A DNA stretch of 64,000 bases from Rhodoferax aquaticus (lineage in GTDB: Bacteria > Pseudomonadota > Gammaproteobacteria > Burkholderiales > Burkholderiaceae_C), in NCBI RefSeq assembly GCF_006974105.1, contig NZ_CP036282.1, positions 2,790,001-2,854,000 of the forward strand, read 5' to 3'. The notes beneath the pieces are model-generated. The model was not told the DNA's origin. It searched no databases and saw only the letters and a program-made list of their open reading frames with translations. The position numbers and the translations under genes are program-made. Positions 40,014-47,883 of the stretch are shown here, one piece after another; position 1 is the first letter of the stretch; the number at the start of each line of letters is the position of its first letter.

Positions 40014-40032
40014 CCCCACGCATTGCGTGGGG
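40014..40032. terminator. Hairpin between convergent genes
   Basis: CCCCACGC-ATT-GCGTGGGG is a perfect 8-bp stem with a 3-base loop. It lies between the convergent ends of the ankyrin-like gene (39900) and the ParA-like gene (40042). No U-run follows on either strand, so termination is likely but not certain. Confidence 0.5.
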
Positions 40033-40041
40033 CTATAACTC

Positions 40042-40839
40042 CTAATTGATTAATTCAAGGCTGCTAAAGCACGTCTCTGTCTGTTTTAGGAATCCTTCAA
40101 TTTTGGTCAAACGAATCCTCCAACCTGTAAGTATTCCGCGCTGGCTCAAAAGTCTAGGTATAGCTTGACTGAACGTTACCAACCATTTATCCACCAAGGC
40201 AAAAGTTCCGTGATCAAGTGCAGGAAAGCTTATGATTTTCCCACCTGCAGCCAGGACTTTGGCTGCCGGATTACCAAACTGTGTTGCTAGTTCACCATCA
40301 AAGAAATAGAAATCCTCATCATTTCCAAAGCTTTGGTTCTTGGCTACAACATAGGTCACATCATCTCCCCAGATATCCATCACCTTCGTTACGCTAGCCC
40401 CGGAAGCTTGAACTTGCGTAATGACACACAACACAACGATTTCGTAACCTTCTTGACGATACTGATCTTTGAAAGATTTCATGTCGCCATAGACATAACT
40501 TAGATCAATCAAGCCACCTGGAAGATCCATTAAGACAATGTCAGCATCAGTATCTAAAGTGTCACCAAATTTGTCGGCGTCAGACTTTGCATCAAACATC
40601 AAGACCCCGGCATCTGGCCTATTGTTGTTTTCAATGACGTCATACTCCCCCTCTTTGTCTTTCAAACCGTATGCCAATGCTAATTGGCCCACATTGGGAT
40701 CGGTGTCGTATGCATGCACTCTGACTGCAGTCCCGTCCTTCTTCTTTTGATTTCTCAAATACTCAAGCAGTGCCTTTGCTACTGTGGATTTTCCTACGCC
40801 TCCTTTTGCGGATGCAATAAATATTGCTTTCTTCTTCAT
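40042..40839 (-). CDS. ParA-like ATPase
   Basis: A 265-residue MinD/ParA-type ATPase with the deviant Walker A KGGVGKST at the N-terminus, Asp in AYDTDPNVGQLAL and Walker B-like IVLMDLPGG. The frame extends upstream to 40908, but ATG at 40839 has AAAGGAG and opens directly on MKKKAIFIASAKGG. Such proteins segregate plasmids or position conjugation and chromosome structures. It is the second gene of an operon whose first gene encodes a likely DNA-binding protein, with a tandem-repeat array upstream, the layout of a partition locus. Confidence 0.85.
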   Translation of the reverse strand: MKKKAIFIASAKGGVGKSTVAKALLEYLRNQKKKDGTAVRVHAYDTDPNVGQLALAYGLKDKEGEYDVIENNNRPDAGVLMFDAKSDADKFGDTLDTDADIVLMDLPGGLIDLSYVYGDMKSFKDQYRQEGYEIVVLCVITQVQASGASVTKVMDIWGDDVTYVVAKNQSFGNDEDFYFFDGELATQFGNPAAKVLAAGGKIISFPALDHGTFALVDKWLVTFSQAIPRLLSQRGILTGWRIRLTKIEGFLKQTETCFSSLELIN

Positions 40840-40877
40840 ACCTTCTCCTTTTTGGTTGTTGTTTATCCATTTGTTTT

Positions 40878-41681
40878 TTAGCGGTATTTTTCCCAAAGCT
40901 CTGCCCAACTTTTTATCTTCCCTTCAATTAAATCTCTGTGATACCTAAGCGGAACTTCGATCCTATCGTCAGGTGGAAACTTCAATGTTGATCGAGGTCG
41001 TTCTGTATGCGCCATCTCCCAAACCGCTTTTCGCAAAGCTGCAAATGAGCAAGGCGTTCCACCAAACATCGTGTGAATGTCATTCTCTTCACCATCAACC
41101 TCATTGAACACCAGTGGTTGGTCTTTAATAGTGACCCGGCTCGGCGGGGTCCGAATGTTAGGTCTTGATCTTTGCTCAACTGAAACAGTGGAGGAGCTAA
41201 GGGCAGCTATTTCGCTTGGCTCAACAGTTTTTGGAACTGCTGCAGGGCTCTCTCTTTTTGCGTCTGACGGTGCACTACGGACTCGTTTTTTCTTCGTCGA
41301 CTTTGCACTTTCCTTTGAACTTGGAGTGGCATCTTCAGCCGTAAGCCAAACGGGATTTACCTTTTGAATTTTTGCTTTGAATAGTGCATCCCTCACTGCC
41401 TTCGCTTCAGCTAATGTCGTCAGACTTTTTGCCAGAGTATGAAGCTTTGCCATATGTATGGCGGAGACTGAAAAGCCAAGCCGTCTGACGGCAAGAGCCA
41501 TTTCGGCGTGTGTGTAACCAGCAAGTTTCCAGCCAACTATTAGTTGGGGCTTGGATCGCACAAAATGTATTGCGTCGCGTTTGGAATTTCCAGATACAGC
41601 GTCGACACCGAAAATCATCTCAGCTTCGGCATTGCAATCTGTATCGTCACTTAAGTTACTCATTTTGTAATCACTTATCAT
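40878..41681 (-). CDS. Putative DNA-binding partner of the ParA-like ATPase
   Basis: A 267-residue protein. Residues 45-80 (VGWKLAGYTHAEMALAVRRLGFSVSAIHMAKL) read as a helix-turn-helix. A long Lys/Ser/Pro-rich disordered centre (about 115-195) follows, then a conserved-looking C-terminus (MFGGTPCSFAALRKAVWEMAHTERPR). The start follows AAGGTG. It lies 38 bp before the ParA-like gene and 350 bp downstream of the 64-bp repeat array, so it is a candidate centromere-binding protein. No ParB homology is visible; the assignment is contextual. Confidence 0.55.
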   Translation of the reverse strand: MISDYKMSNLSDDTDCNAEAEMIFGVDAVSGNSKRDAIHFVRSKPQLIVGWKLAGYTHAEMALAVRRLGFSVSAIHMAKLHTLAKSLTTLAEAKAVRDALFKAKIQKVNPVWLTAEDATPSSKESAKSTKKKRVRSAPSDAKRESPAAVPKTVEPSEIAALSSSTVSVEQRSRPNIRTPPSRVTIKDQPLVFNEVDGEENDIHTMFGGTPCSFAALRKAVWEMAHTERPRSTLKFPPDDRIEVPLRYHRDLIEGKIKSWAELWEKYR

Positions 41682-42032
41682 TTATTCACCTTCAAAAGGG
41701 TGGGCTTCGATAAGTCACAGTCTCATTCCAAAAATCGATGAGCAATACAAAACGAAAAGTATTTACTTGAGCGGTCGATATGACCCGCCAGAAGGTATCA
41801 AAAAGGGCTTGTTTTTACTTGCACTCTAGAGTAGAAACGGTAAAGTTATCCGTTTTTATTCATATCAATCGCAATCTGAGACTTGTAAATAAATTACATT
41901 TCTCCAGCATGTGCCGTTACTCTCTTTAATTCAAAGGTTAGGTGCTGCTTAAACGCTCATGAGAAGCGGCCTCTCGACTGGTTGATTTACGACCTCTTCA
42001 AAGACTAGGCAATCGGGAAGTATTCGAGCATC
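41682..42032. other. Non-coding leader between repeat array and ParA operon
   Basis: No plausible gene on either strand. It is AT-rich next to the operon start and probably holds the operon promoter. I could not pick a single -35/-10 pair with confidence. Confidence 0.4.
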
Positions 42033-42606
42033 TAGTTGAACCACTTACGCATGAACCACACACCATGTTGGGATAGCCGCGCATCATTGACACACCAAGT
42101 CCAAACGCTCACGCACTAACCACACACCATGTTGCGATAGCCGCGCATCATTGGCACACCAAGATCAACAGCCTACGCACTAACCACGCACCATGTTGCG
42201 ATAGCCGCGCATCATTGGCACACCAAGATCAACAGCCTACGCACTAACCACGCACCATGTTGCGATAGCCGCGCATCATTGACACACCAAGTTCAACCGC
42301 TTACGCACTAACCACACACCATGTTGCTATAGCTACGCATCATTGGCACACCAAGTTCAACCGCTTACGCACTAACCACACACCATGTTGCTATAGCTAC
42401 GCATCATTGGCACACCAAGTTCAACCGCTTACGCACTAACCACACACCATGTTGCTATAGCTACGCATCATTGGCACACCAAGATCAACAGCCTACGCAC
42501 TAACCACACACCATGTTGCGATAGTTACGGAGCATTGGCACACTAATTTAAACCACTTACACATGAGCCACAAGCCAGGTTGCGACAGTTTCGCGACATG
42601 GGCACT
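42033..42606. repeat. 64-bp tandem repeat array built from 32-bp half-repeats
   Basis: The motif CCATGTTG starts at 42063, 42127, 42191, 42255, 42319, 42383, 42447 and 42511, and a degenerate copy (CCAGGTTG) lies at 42575: an exact 64-bp period over about nine units. Each unit also holds CACACCAAG exactly 32 bp after CRCACCATG (for example 42123, 42155, 42187), and the sequence before both motifs is related (AGC-TACGCA). So the array is about 18 half-repeats spaced by 32 bp, close to three helical turns. There are no unique spacers, so it is not CRISPR. It resembles iterons or a partition centromere. Confidence 0.9.
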
Positions 42607-43347
42607 GGAGGCAGTCGTGAAAACCGTATCTCTAGGTGCTTAAGCCCTAACTAACCAGCGTTACAAGCTAGCAATCTGAATCCAGCATCCACGTCGACGT
42701 TGCCAATCTGGCATATTAAATGTGCCCTTTTTGACCGATTCGTTTTGTGTTTGGTGTGGAGATAGTCGTTATGTGTTTTTTAGGCAGGAATTGGTGTGTG
42801 TGGCGCTGATTTGAGATTTATAGACCATTGCCCTCCCGGCGGGGTGTTTAGAACCTTTTTGAGCTCTTTTCCCTCTGAAACGATGCGCTTTTTGCGTGTT
42901 ACCAAATGGCTAACAAATTCGAGCAAAAAAACGTCACCTTTTTTTTGATTTCTCCTCTGAAAACAGCGTTCTAACACCTTTGCTACCACCATTTTTTCAA
43001 GATATTGAAAAAGGCTACAACTTGGTAATGCTTATTGAATTCAATCGTCAGCCGTGTCTGGTCGACTCCTCTGCGCTCAAGTCGGTCATGCCTATGTGCC
43101 GGAAGGTTAGAGCTCACATCAATCCCGGCATGGCTATATCAACCTAGCACTTGATGACCGACGATGCCGGATTCATGGTCATCAATGCCACTAAAACTGC
43201 GGAAATAGGGCCGATTCAAGGGAGGTAGTATGCAGCTTAGCCATCATAGAATAACTCATTGATTTGATTGAATATTTTCCTGCAACTGCACGTTTTTTAG
43301 GCGCATTTCCACCGAATGATGATGGACACCGCGCATACTACGTGCAC
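42607..43347. other. Non-coding stretch right of the repeat array
   Basis: Only a weak 70-codon frame (minus strand, 42780-42992) without a convincing start. The stretch 43020-43250 looks like decayed coding sequence, but I cannot identify a source. No RNA gene is recognised. Confidence 0.4.
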
Positions 43348-43370
43348 AAAAAAGGGGCCTCAGGCCCCTT
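43348..43370 (-). terminator. Rho-independent terminator of the gene at 43391
   Basis: On the minus strand, AAGGGGCCT and its complement form a 9-bp GC-rich stem with a minimal loop followed by TTTTTT. It lies 20 bp after the stop codon of the ankyrin-like gene. Confidence 0.85.
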
Positions 43371-43390
43371 AAGTAAGTGAGTTGAAACCG

Positions 43391-44452
43391 TTACAGGCGG
43401 TTACTCATCTGGGCATTCGCCGCCGGTTCTGGCATCGGAATAAAGCACTCTAGGCCCTCCTGCTCATGCTCAGCAATGCATTCTTGTGCCATGGTTTTGA
43501 AGATGGCCGAGGCGGTGGGGACAAGCTTTTTGATTGGGCTTTGTTCACCCATGAGAAATTTGGCTTCATCCAGAGTCAAGGGATGAAATATTGACTCCAT
43601 GCTGTCTTGAAACTTCAGGAGCGATGTGGGCGTCTGGTCTTTGGGTGCTGAGGCATTCATGAACTCGATGGATGCCACGTCATTCAATAAAATCCCCTTA
43701 CGAAATAGCACCTCAATGACAGCGTCTGCGCGATTGAGCGCCGCTGCTGCTATCGGGGGCAAAAACAATGGGGTCGGAGCTTGAGGCAATTCCACTTCAA
43801 GAATGATTTCAAAAATGTCCAATCCATTTTTCTCAAATGCTGCTTGGGCGATCACCAAGTCATCCTTTGTGTTGCACTGAATCGCATCCGCAAGGATCAA
43901 TTTCATGGCCGCAATTTGCCCCAACTTAAGCGTGCGCGGCGTGAACTCCACCGGCACTTCTTCATTGCACAAGCTAACAAGGTTCATTGCGACGGCCTTG
44001 TCCATGTGACGCAAAGCCAAGCTGACATACACCCCCTCAAAGTTCTCCCAAGGGTCTTCACCGCGATCGTTGAGCTCATAGGTCATCACCTTAGTCAGAC
44101 CATCAAAGGTTGCACGCTCCAACTTAGGCTTCTCTTGACCAGCCTTTTCCATCATGAAAAAGAAGGCGTCAGGTGCGCTGCATGACACCGCATAGGCAGG
44201 CATGTGTTGCGGAGCGGAGCAACCCTCAGGAGTGATGACGATGTCAAACAAGCTCTCACCGCGCTTTTCCAACTCCAAGCATAGCTTGGACAAAGCCTCA
44301 GCATCATTGGACTCGATGGCCTTGAAGATGCGAGGAGCCAAAGCTGTATTTGATTTACAGCCCTGGACTTTTTTGACACCTTTTGCCTTATTTGCGCGCT
44401 GCTTTTTGCATGCCTTTTTGTAGCTCACCGACTCTTTTGCCGCCTTTGTCAT
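43391..44452 (-). CDS. Ankyrin-like protein with a basic N-terminus
   Basis: A 353-residue protein. The first 30 residues are very Lys-rich (KKACKKQRANKAKGVKK). They are followed by weak helical repeats such as IFKAIESNDAEALSKLCLELEKRG, FEKNGLDIFEIILEVELP and AAALNRADAVIEVLFRKGILLND. The frame extends upstream to 44521, but ATG at 44452 has AAAGGA upstream. No catalytic motif is seen. It resembles the other two ankyrin-type genes of the region only in general plan. Confidence 0.65.
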   Translation of the reverse strand: MTKAAKESVSYKKACKKQRANKAKGVKKVQGCKSNTALAPRIFKAIESNDAEALSKLCLELEKRGESLFDIVITPEGCSAPQHMPAYAVSCSAPDAFFFMMEKAGQEKPKLERATFDGLTKVMTYELNDRGEDPWENFEGVYVSLALRHMDKAVAMNLVSLCNEEVPVEFTPRTLKLGQIAAMKLILADAIQCNTKDDLVIAQAAFEKNGLDIFEIILEVELPQAPTPLFLPPIAAAALNRADAVIEVLFRKGILLNDVASIEFMNASAPKDQTPTSLLKFQDSMESIFHPLTLDEAKFLMGEQSPIKKLVPTASAIFKTMAQECIAEHEQEGLECFIPMPEPAANAQMSNRL

Positions 44453-44644
44453 CTTCAATTTCCTTTCATTGAAACAAGCCCAATTGCTTGCGAGAGGCGC
44501 AGTGTGAGACAGCTTGATCACTTTGTTTCACCGCAAGCCTTGGTATCAGGTTCAATCAGGTTTAATCAGGCTGGATGCGCGCAATAGTCGAAAGTATTCA
44601 AGAGGGAAAACCTGTCAGAATTCATTGCACTTTTTGGAGAGGCA

Positions 44645-45289
44645 ATGGCCAATACGGGAAAAAGGCATCGCTTGAAGGATCTAGATGAGCGGATTGAGCT
44701 TGTTAGAACGCTCAACAGCATGTCGGTGAAAGAGCTGAAGACGACATTGCTCTCACCTGTTCACGTCAGCATTGCTACGGGTCGTGAGACCTCCACGTTG
44801 GAAGCGGACCGTGCAAAGCGGCGCAAAGCGTTAAAGGCTAATCCCCCTACTCCAATTCCAGGCAACTCACCCCTATCACTTGAGTTCATAGAGCCTGCAG
44901 AAGGCTATCGCGAAGTGCAATACCGAGCCTACGACTTGCTTGGATACCTCAACCGTCTAAGTGAATCGGCCATCCCAAAGATAAACCAGCCAAAGTCTGC
45001 GATAGCTGCAACTCAAATGCGGGGGTTCCAATCCTGGCTCTCGACGGCCATGCCCATGGATGACTGGCCCTTTGTGATTCAAGAAGATGGACGCCCGATC
45101 AGTTTTGCCCAAGCACTGATCACCGGCACGCTCACTGAGAACTGCAAACGACTTACTCTTAGTGAGTTCACCTACGAGCTCATGCACGCATCCAACAAGG
45201 CGTTTTCAAAGTTTGAACAAGCGGAGATAGAGAGGACTGCCAAGAAGCCTGTGCGTAAGGCTTCTGCTGGAAAGAGAGCCCCGCTCTAA
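44645..45289 (+). CDS. Putative AlpA/excisionase-type helix-turn-helix protein
   Basis: A 214-residue protein. Residues 35-105 follow the HTH_17 pattern: LLSPVHVSIATGRETSTLEADRAKRR, then a Pro-rich wing and EVQYRAYDLLGYLNRL. The rest is of unknown fold, with a basic C-terminus. It starts after GGAGAGGCA. It is convergent with the gene at 45303, which carries the same domain plan, and both lie beside a large integrase. A role in regulating excision is plausible. Confidence 0.55.
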   Translation: MANTGKRHRLKDLDERIELVRTLNSMSVKELKTTLLSPVHVSIATGRETSTLEADRAKRRKALKANPPTPIPGNSPLSLEFIEPAEGYREVQYRAYDLLGYLNRLSESAIPKINQPKSAIAATQMRGFQSWLSTAMPMDDWPFVIQEDGRPISFAQALITGTLTENCKRLTLSEFTYELMHASNKAFSKFEQAEIERTAKKPVRKASAGKRAPL

Positions 45290-45302
45290 TGTGCTGAACC
45301 CT

Positions 45303-46118
45303 TTAAAGGGACTTGCTAGCCTTCTTAGGGTCTTTCTCACTGGCTACGGCAGCAATCTCGGTGGCCTCGATTGAAGCTTTTACTTCATTGACCTCCCCCT
45401 TTAGGATTGCCAGCCAAGGTTTTGCAAACTTCTTGTGTTCAGACTCCTTTAGCCAAATGGAGTGAACAGCTTGCACTGGGGTCAACCAAACACACCTTAG
45501 CTTGCCGAAATGAGCCGCAACGCACAGCTTCTCCATCTCAGGCAAGTCCATGCCCCAACCCTTGCAATGAAGAGTGTGGCGCCCCCTTCGATCCGTCTTT
45601 GGTGAAGCAAAGAACGGCACCGGCTGAGACACCCAACCGAGCAAGCCAGCAGAGGCAAGTTTCACTTCAAAAGTGCTGTAGCCAGCATTCTCTTTCTGGA
45701 ATCTTCTGAGGTCGCCCATCAAATAGGTGACCGGTTGATTTGACCCTATGGCGCCCTTCTCGGCTATCTTGATCATTCGCAAACCCTTGGGCTTTGCGTC
45801 TTGATCATCTGAAGGTTTGGGCTTTCGTCCAGCAGCCTTAGCAGCATCATCGGCTGCCTTCTTTAGTCTGGCCGCCTGCTTGTCTTCTTCGCTAGGCAGC
45901 CCACTGTTGCGCAGCTCCCGTAATTGAGAGACGGAAATGATGAGATAAAAGGCTGCAAGTTCGGCTTCAACTGCCGTGTCATCACTGAGCACTGCCAATC
46001 GACTACGACGTTCGGCATCTGCGATCATTTCGTCAAGAGACTTCTTGGCCTTGCGACCTCCAGTCTTTATCCTCTTCGCGCTATTGTCTTGGTCGGCCAA
46101 ATCGACTGCTTTTGCCAT
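45303..46118 (-). CDS. Helix-turn-helix partner of the large integrase
   Basis: A 271-residue protein. Residues 50-140 again suggest an HTH_17-type fold (LAAFYLIISVSQLRELRNSGLP, a charged insert, then NQPVTYLMGDLRRFQ). The N-terminus is Lys/Arg-rich, and the C-terminal half (GWGMDLPEMEKLCVAAHFGKLRCVW) has no known match. It starts 22 bp after the integrase stop in the same direction, so the two are probably one operon and this may be the directionality factor. Confidence 0.55.
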   Translation of the reverse strand: MAKAVDLADQDNSAKRIKTGGRKAKKSLDEMIADAERRSRLAVLSDDTAVEAELAAFYLIISVSQLRELRNSGLPSEEDKQAARLKKAADDAAKAAGRKPKPSDDQDAKPKGLRMIKIAEKGAIGSNQPVTYLMGDLRRFQKENAGYSTFEVKLASAGLLGWVSQPVPFFASPKTDRRGRHTLHCKGWGMDLPEMEKLCVAAHFGKLRCVWLTPVQAVHSIWLKESEHKKFAKPWLAILKGEVNEVKASIEATEIAAVASEKDPKKASKSL

Positions 46119-46140
46119 GCTGCCCCCAGGTTTTTAATGA

Positions 46141-47718
46141 TTATGACTTTGTCTTTCTAGTCTTGCGTGCTGGGCCAGTCCGGATGATCTGTTCATCTTC
46201 CTCAGGCAATTCCGGCTCCTTGGCTGGTCTTAGTGCGTTGTAAAGGGAAGGGGCTGACTTCAGGATAAGCTTTTCAATCTTGACCATGCGCTCCATGTGA
46301 TCCTTCCACTCTGGTGCGGTGTAGCGACCAAGAGTCTCGCCTCCACCCACTGCATGTCCGAGCATGCGTTTAACTTGGCGATCGATGAGGCCTAGTTTTT
46401 CACAAGCTGCACCGAATGTTCTACGCAGATCATGGCCCCTCACAGCCTTAATACCTGCCCTCTTACGCACGGTATCCATGGCTACAGATGGATCTGCGTA
46501 GTGACCTACCTTGCATGGGATTCTTGAAGGAAGTAACCACTGCCCTCCTGCGTTCTCTGGTTCCTTATGGTCCACTTCTTTGCCATCTTTGATGTAGACC
46601 AGTCCTTGGCGGCTGCTGGGCATTTTTGACTCAAAAAGCCAAGGGATGCCTTTGCGTCGATCAAACTTTCTAAGCTTTAAGAGTGCCAAAGCCATTGGGC
46701 CAATCGGAAACTCGTGATCGCCGCGATTCTTTCCGTCGTAGATGAAGACCACTTTGTTCTTCAAATCCACCCAGCGCTCAATGTGAGCTTTTTCATCCGG
46801 AATATCTTCACGCCATTTGAGACTCCGACACTCGTCACCGCGCAAACCCCACAACAGATCAAGGATCAAGAAGTCGGCACCACGTGGGTTCTCTTTGCGA
46901 TATTCCCATGCCGCCTCCAAGAAGGGTCCAATGGACTCAGAAAATGAGAGCGGGTTTCGGACCCCTTTTGTTTTGTAGTCACTCTCAAGCTGATTGCGAT
47001 CTCGATACTTTTTCTTGGTCAGCAATATCGTGAATGGGTTGTAGACCAACGTCGGCTCTCGCCTTGCTGCATGGGCGTTGTGGATTTCGTTTTGAATGGC
47101 GTTGTTGACTGCGGCTGTTGCCCATCGCCCCATGGCCTCAGCGGCGGTCCTGTGCTGCTTTGTCACCGCATGCAGATCAAATCGATCAAGCACTTCTTGC
47201 CCAGTGATCAATCGAACCTTACGGTCCTCCCAGTCTTCAAACTTATCCCGAGCCTTGTTGACCGAGTCCAATGAGTTCTTTTTTATAGGACGAGCCCGCC
47301 CTTTAAGGTCGGCGATATATCGGTCCCAAACCATGCCGAAGGTCAATTCGGATGCTTCAATTTCGTCAGCGATTCGATTCGGGTTGGTTCCATGCTTGAT
47401 GGCAATTGCGATTTTGTCTCGGGCAAGCTCTCTAGCCTTGTCGATTGAGATAGGCTTTTCTGCCCCACGCTTACCCCAAGCCAAGCAGACATCGATCTTC
47501 ATCTTCTTTTTCTTGATCATCTTCTCAACAAGATAGATCGAGCCCCGAGCACCTACCCGGACTGCGAATCCAGGAGGAGCCTTACGGTGGGTGTCATAGA
47601 CGAGATAATTAGGCTTGTCTGTCTTTTTCCAAACTACCTTTTTTACTTTTTCGTCCCACGTTGGCGCATTGTCGAGGGACAAACTTTGGACGAGGGTGTC
47701 TGTCAGGGCGAGCTTCAT
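46141..47718 (-). CDS. Large tyrosine integrase adjoining mutS
   Basis: A 525-residue integrase. It has an N-terminal arm/DUF4102-like part with VRVGARGSIYLVEKMIKKKKMKIDV, a core-binding domain (about 115-250) and a catalytic domain with Arg in WGLRGDECRSLKW, HDLRRTFGAA, His in MLGHAVGGGE and Tyr in LGRYTAPEW. The frame runs up to 47808, but ATG at 47718 follows GGAG and opens on MKLALTDTLVQSL. It is separate in type from the integrase at 36945 and marks a second mobile element ending at the mutS border. Confidence 0.9.
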   Translation of the reverse strand: MKLALTDTLVQSLSLDNAPTWDEKVKKVVWKKTDKPNYLVYDTHRKAPPGFAVRVGARGSIYLVEKMIKKKKMKIDVCLAWGKRGAEKPISIDKARELARDKIAIAIKHGTNPNRIADEIEASELTFGMVWDRYIADLKGRARPIKKNSLDSVNKARDKFEDWEDRKVRLITGQEVLDRFDLHAVTKQHRTAAEAMGRWATAAVNNAIQNEIHNAHAARREPTLVYNPFTILLTKKKYRDRNQLESDYKTKGVRNPLSFSESIGPFLEAAWEYRKENPRGADFLILDLLWGLRGDECRSLKWREDIPDEKAHIERWVDLKNKVVFIYDGKNRGDHEFPIGPMALALLKLRKFDRRKGIPWLFESKMPSSRQGLVYIKDGKEVDHKEPENAGGQWLLPSRIPCKVGHYADPSVAMDTVRKRAGIKAVRGHDLRRTFGAACEKLGLIDRQVKRMLGHAVGGGETLGRYTAPEWKDHMERMVKIEKLILKSAPSLYNALRPAKEPELPEEDEQIIRTGPARKTRKTKS

Positions 47719-47737
47719 TCGGACTCCTTGGCTGGCT

Positions 47738-47829
47738 CTTGGCGGAGTCAAAATGGTTGCTCCGCCAGGATGTGGCAATTTTAGGCTAAAACTGGAACTT
47801 GGCGGCAACTTGGCGGATTACTTGGCGGA
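47738..47829. repeat. CTTGGCGG direct repeats at the integrase-mutS border
   Basis: CTTGGCGG occurs at 47738, 47798, 47809 and 47821; the last three are spaced 11 and 12 bp apart. They lie just upstream of the integrase start and 55 bp before the mutS start. Spacing of about one helical turn suggests arm-binding or autoregulatory sites for the integrase, and the element end should be here. Confidence 0.6.
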
Positions 47830-47883
47830 TCGATGTGGCTTAATAGAGGTGCAACACAGGACAACATGGCGCGTTAGACATTT

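Noticed and set aside
42033-42606. CRISPR array
   Set aside because: The whole 64-bp period is repeated with no unique spacers, the half-repeats alternate every 32 bp, and no cas genes are in the window.
42780-42992. 70-codon minus-strand gene
   Set aside because: No ribosome-binding site, no recognisable family, isolated in non-coding DNA.
43020-43250. Possible decayed gene
   Set aside because: Composition hints at former coding sequence, but stops occur in all frames and no family is recognisable.
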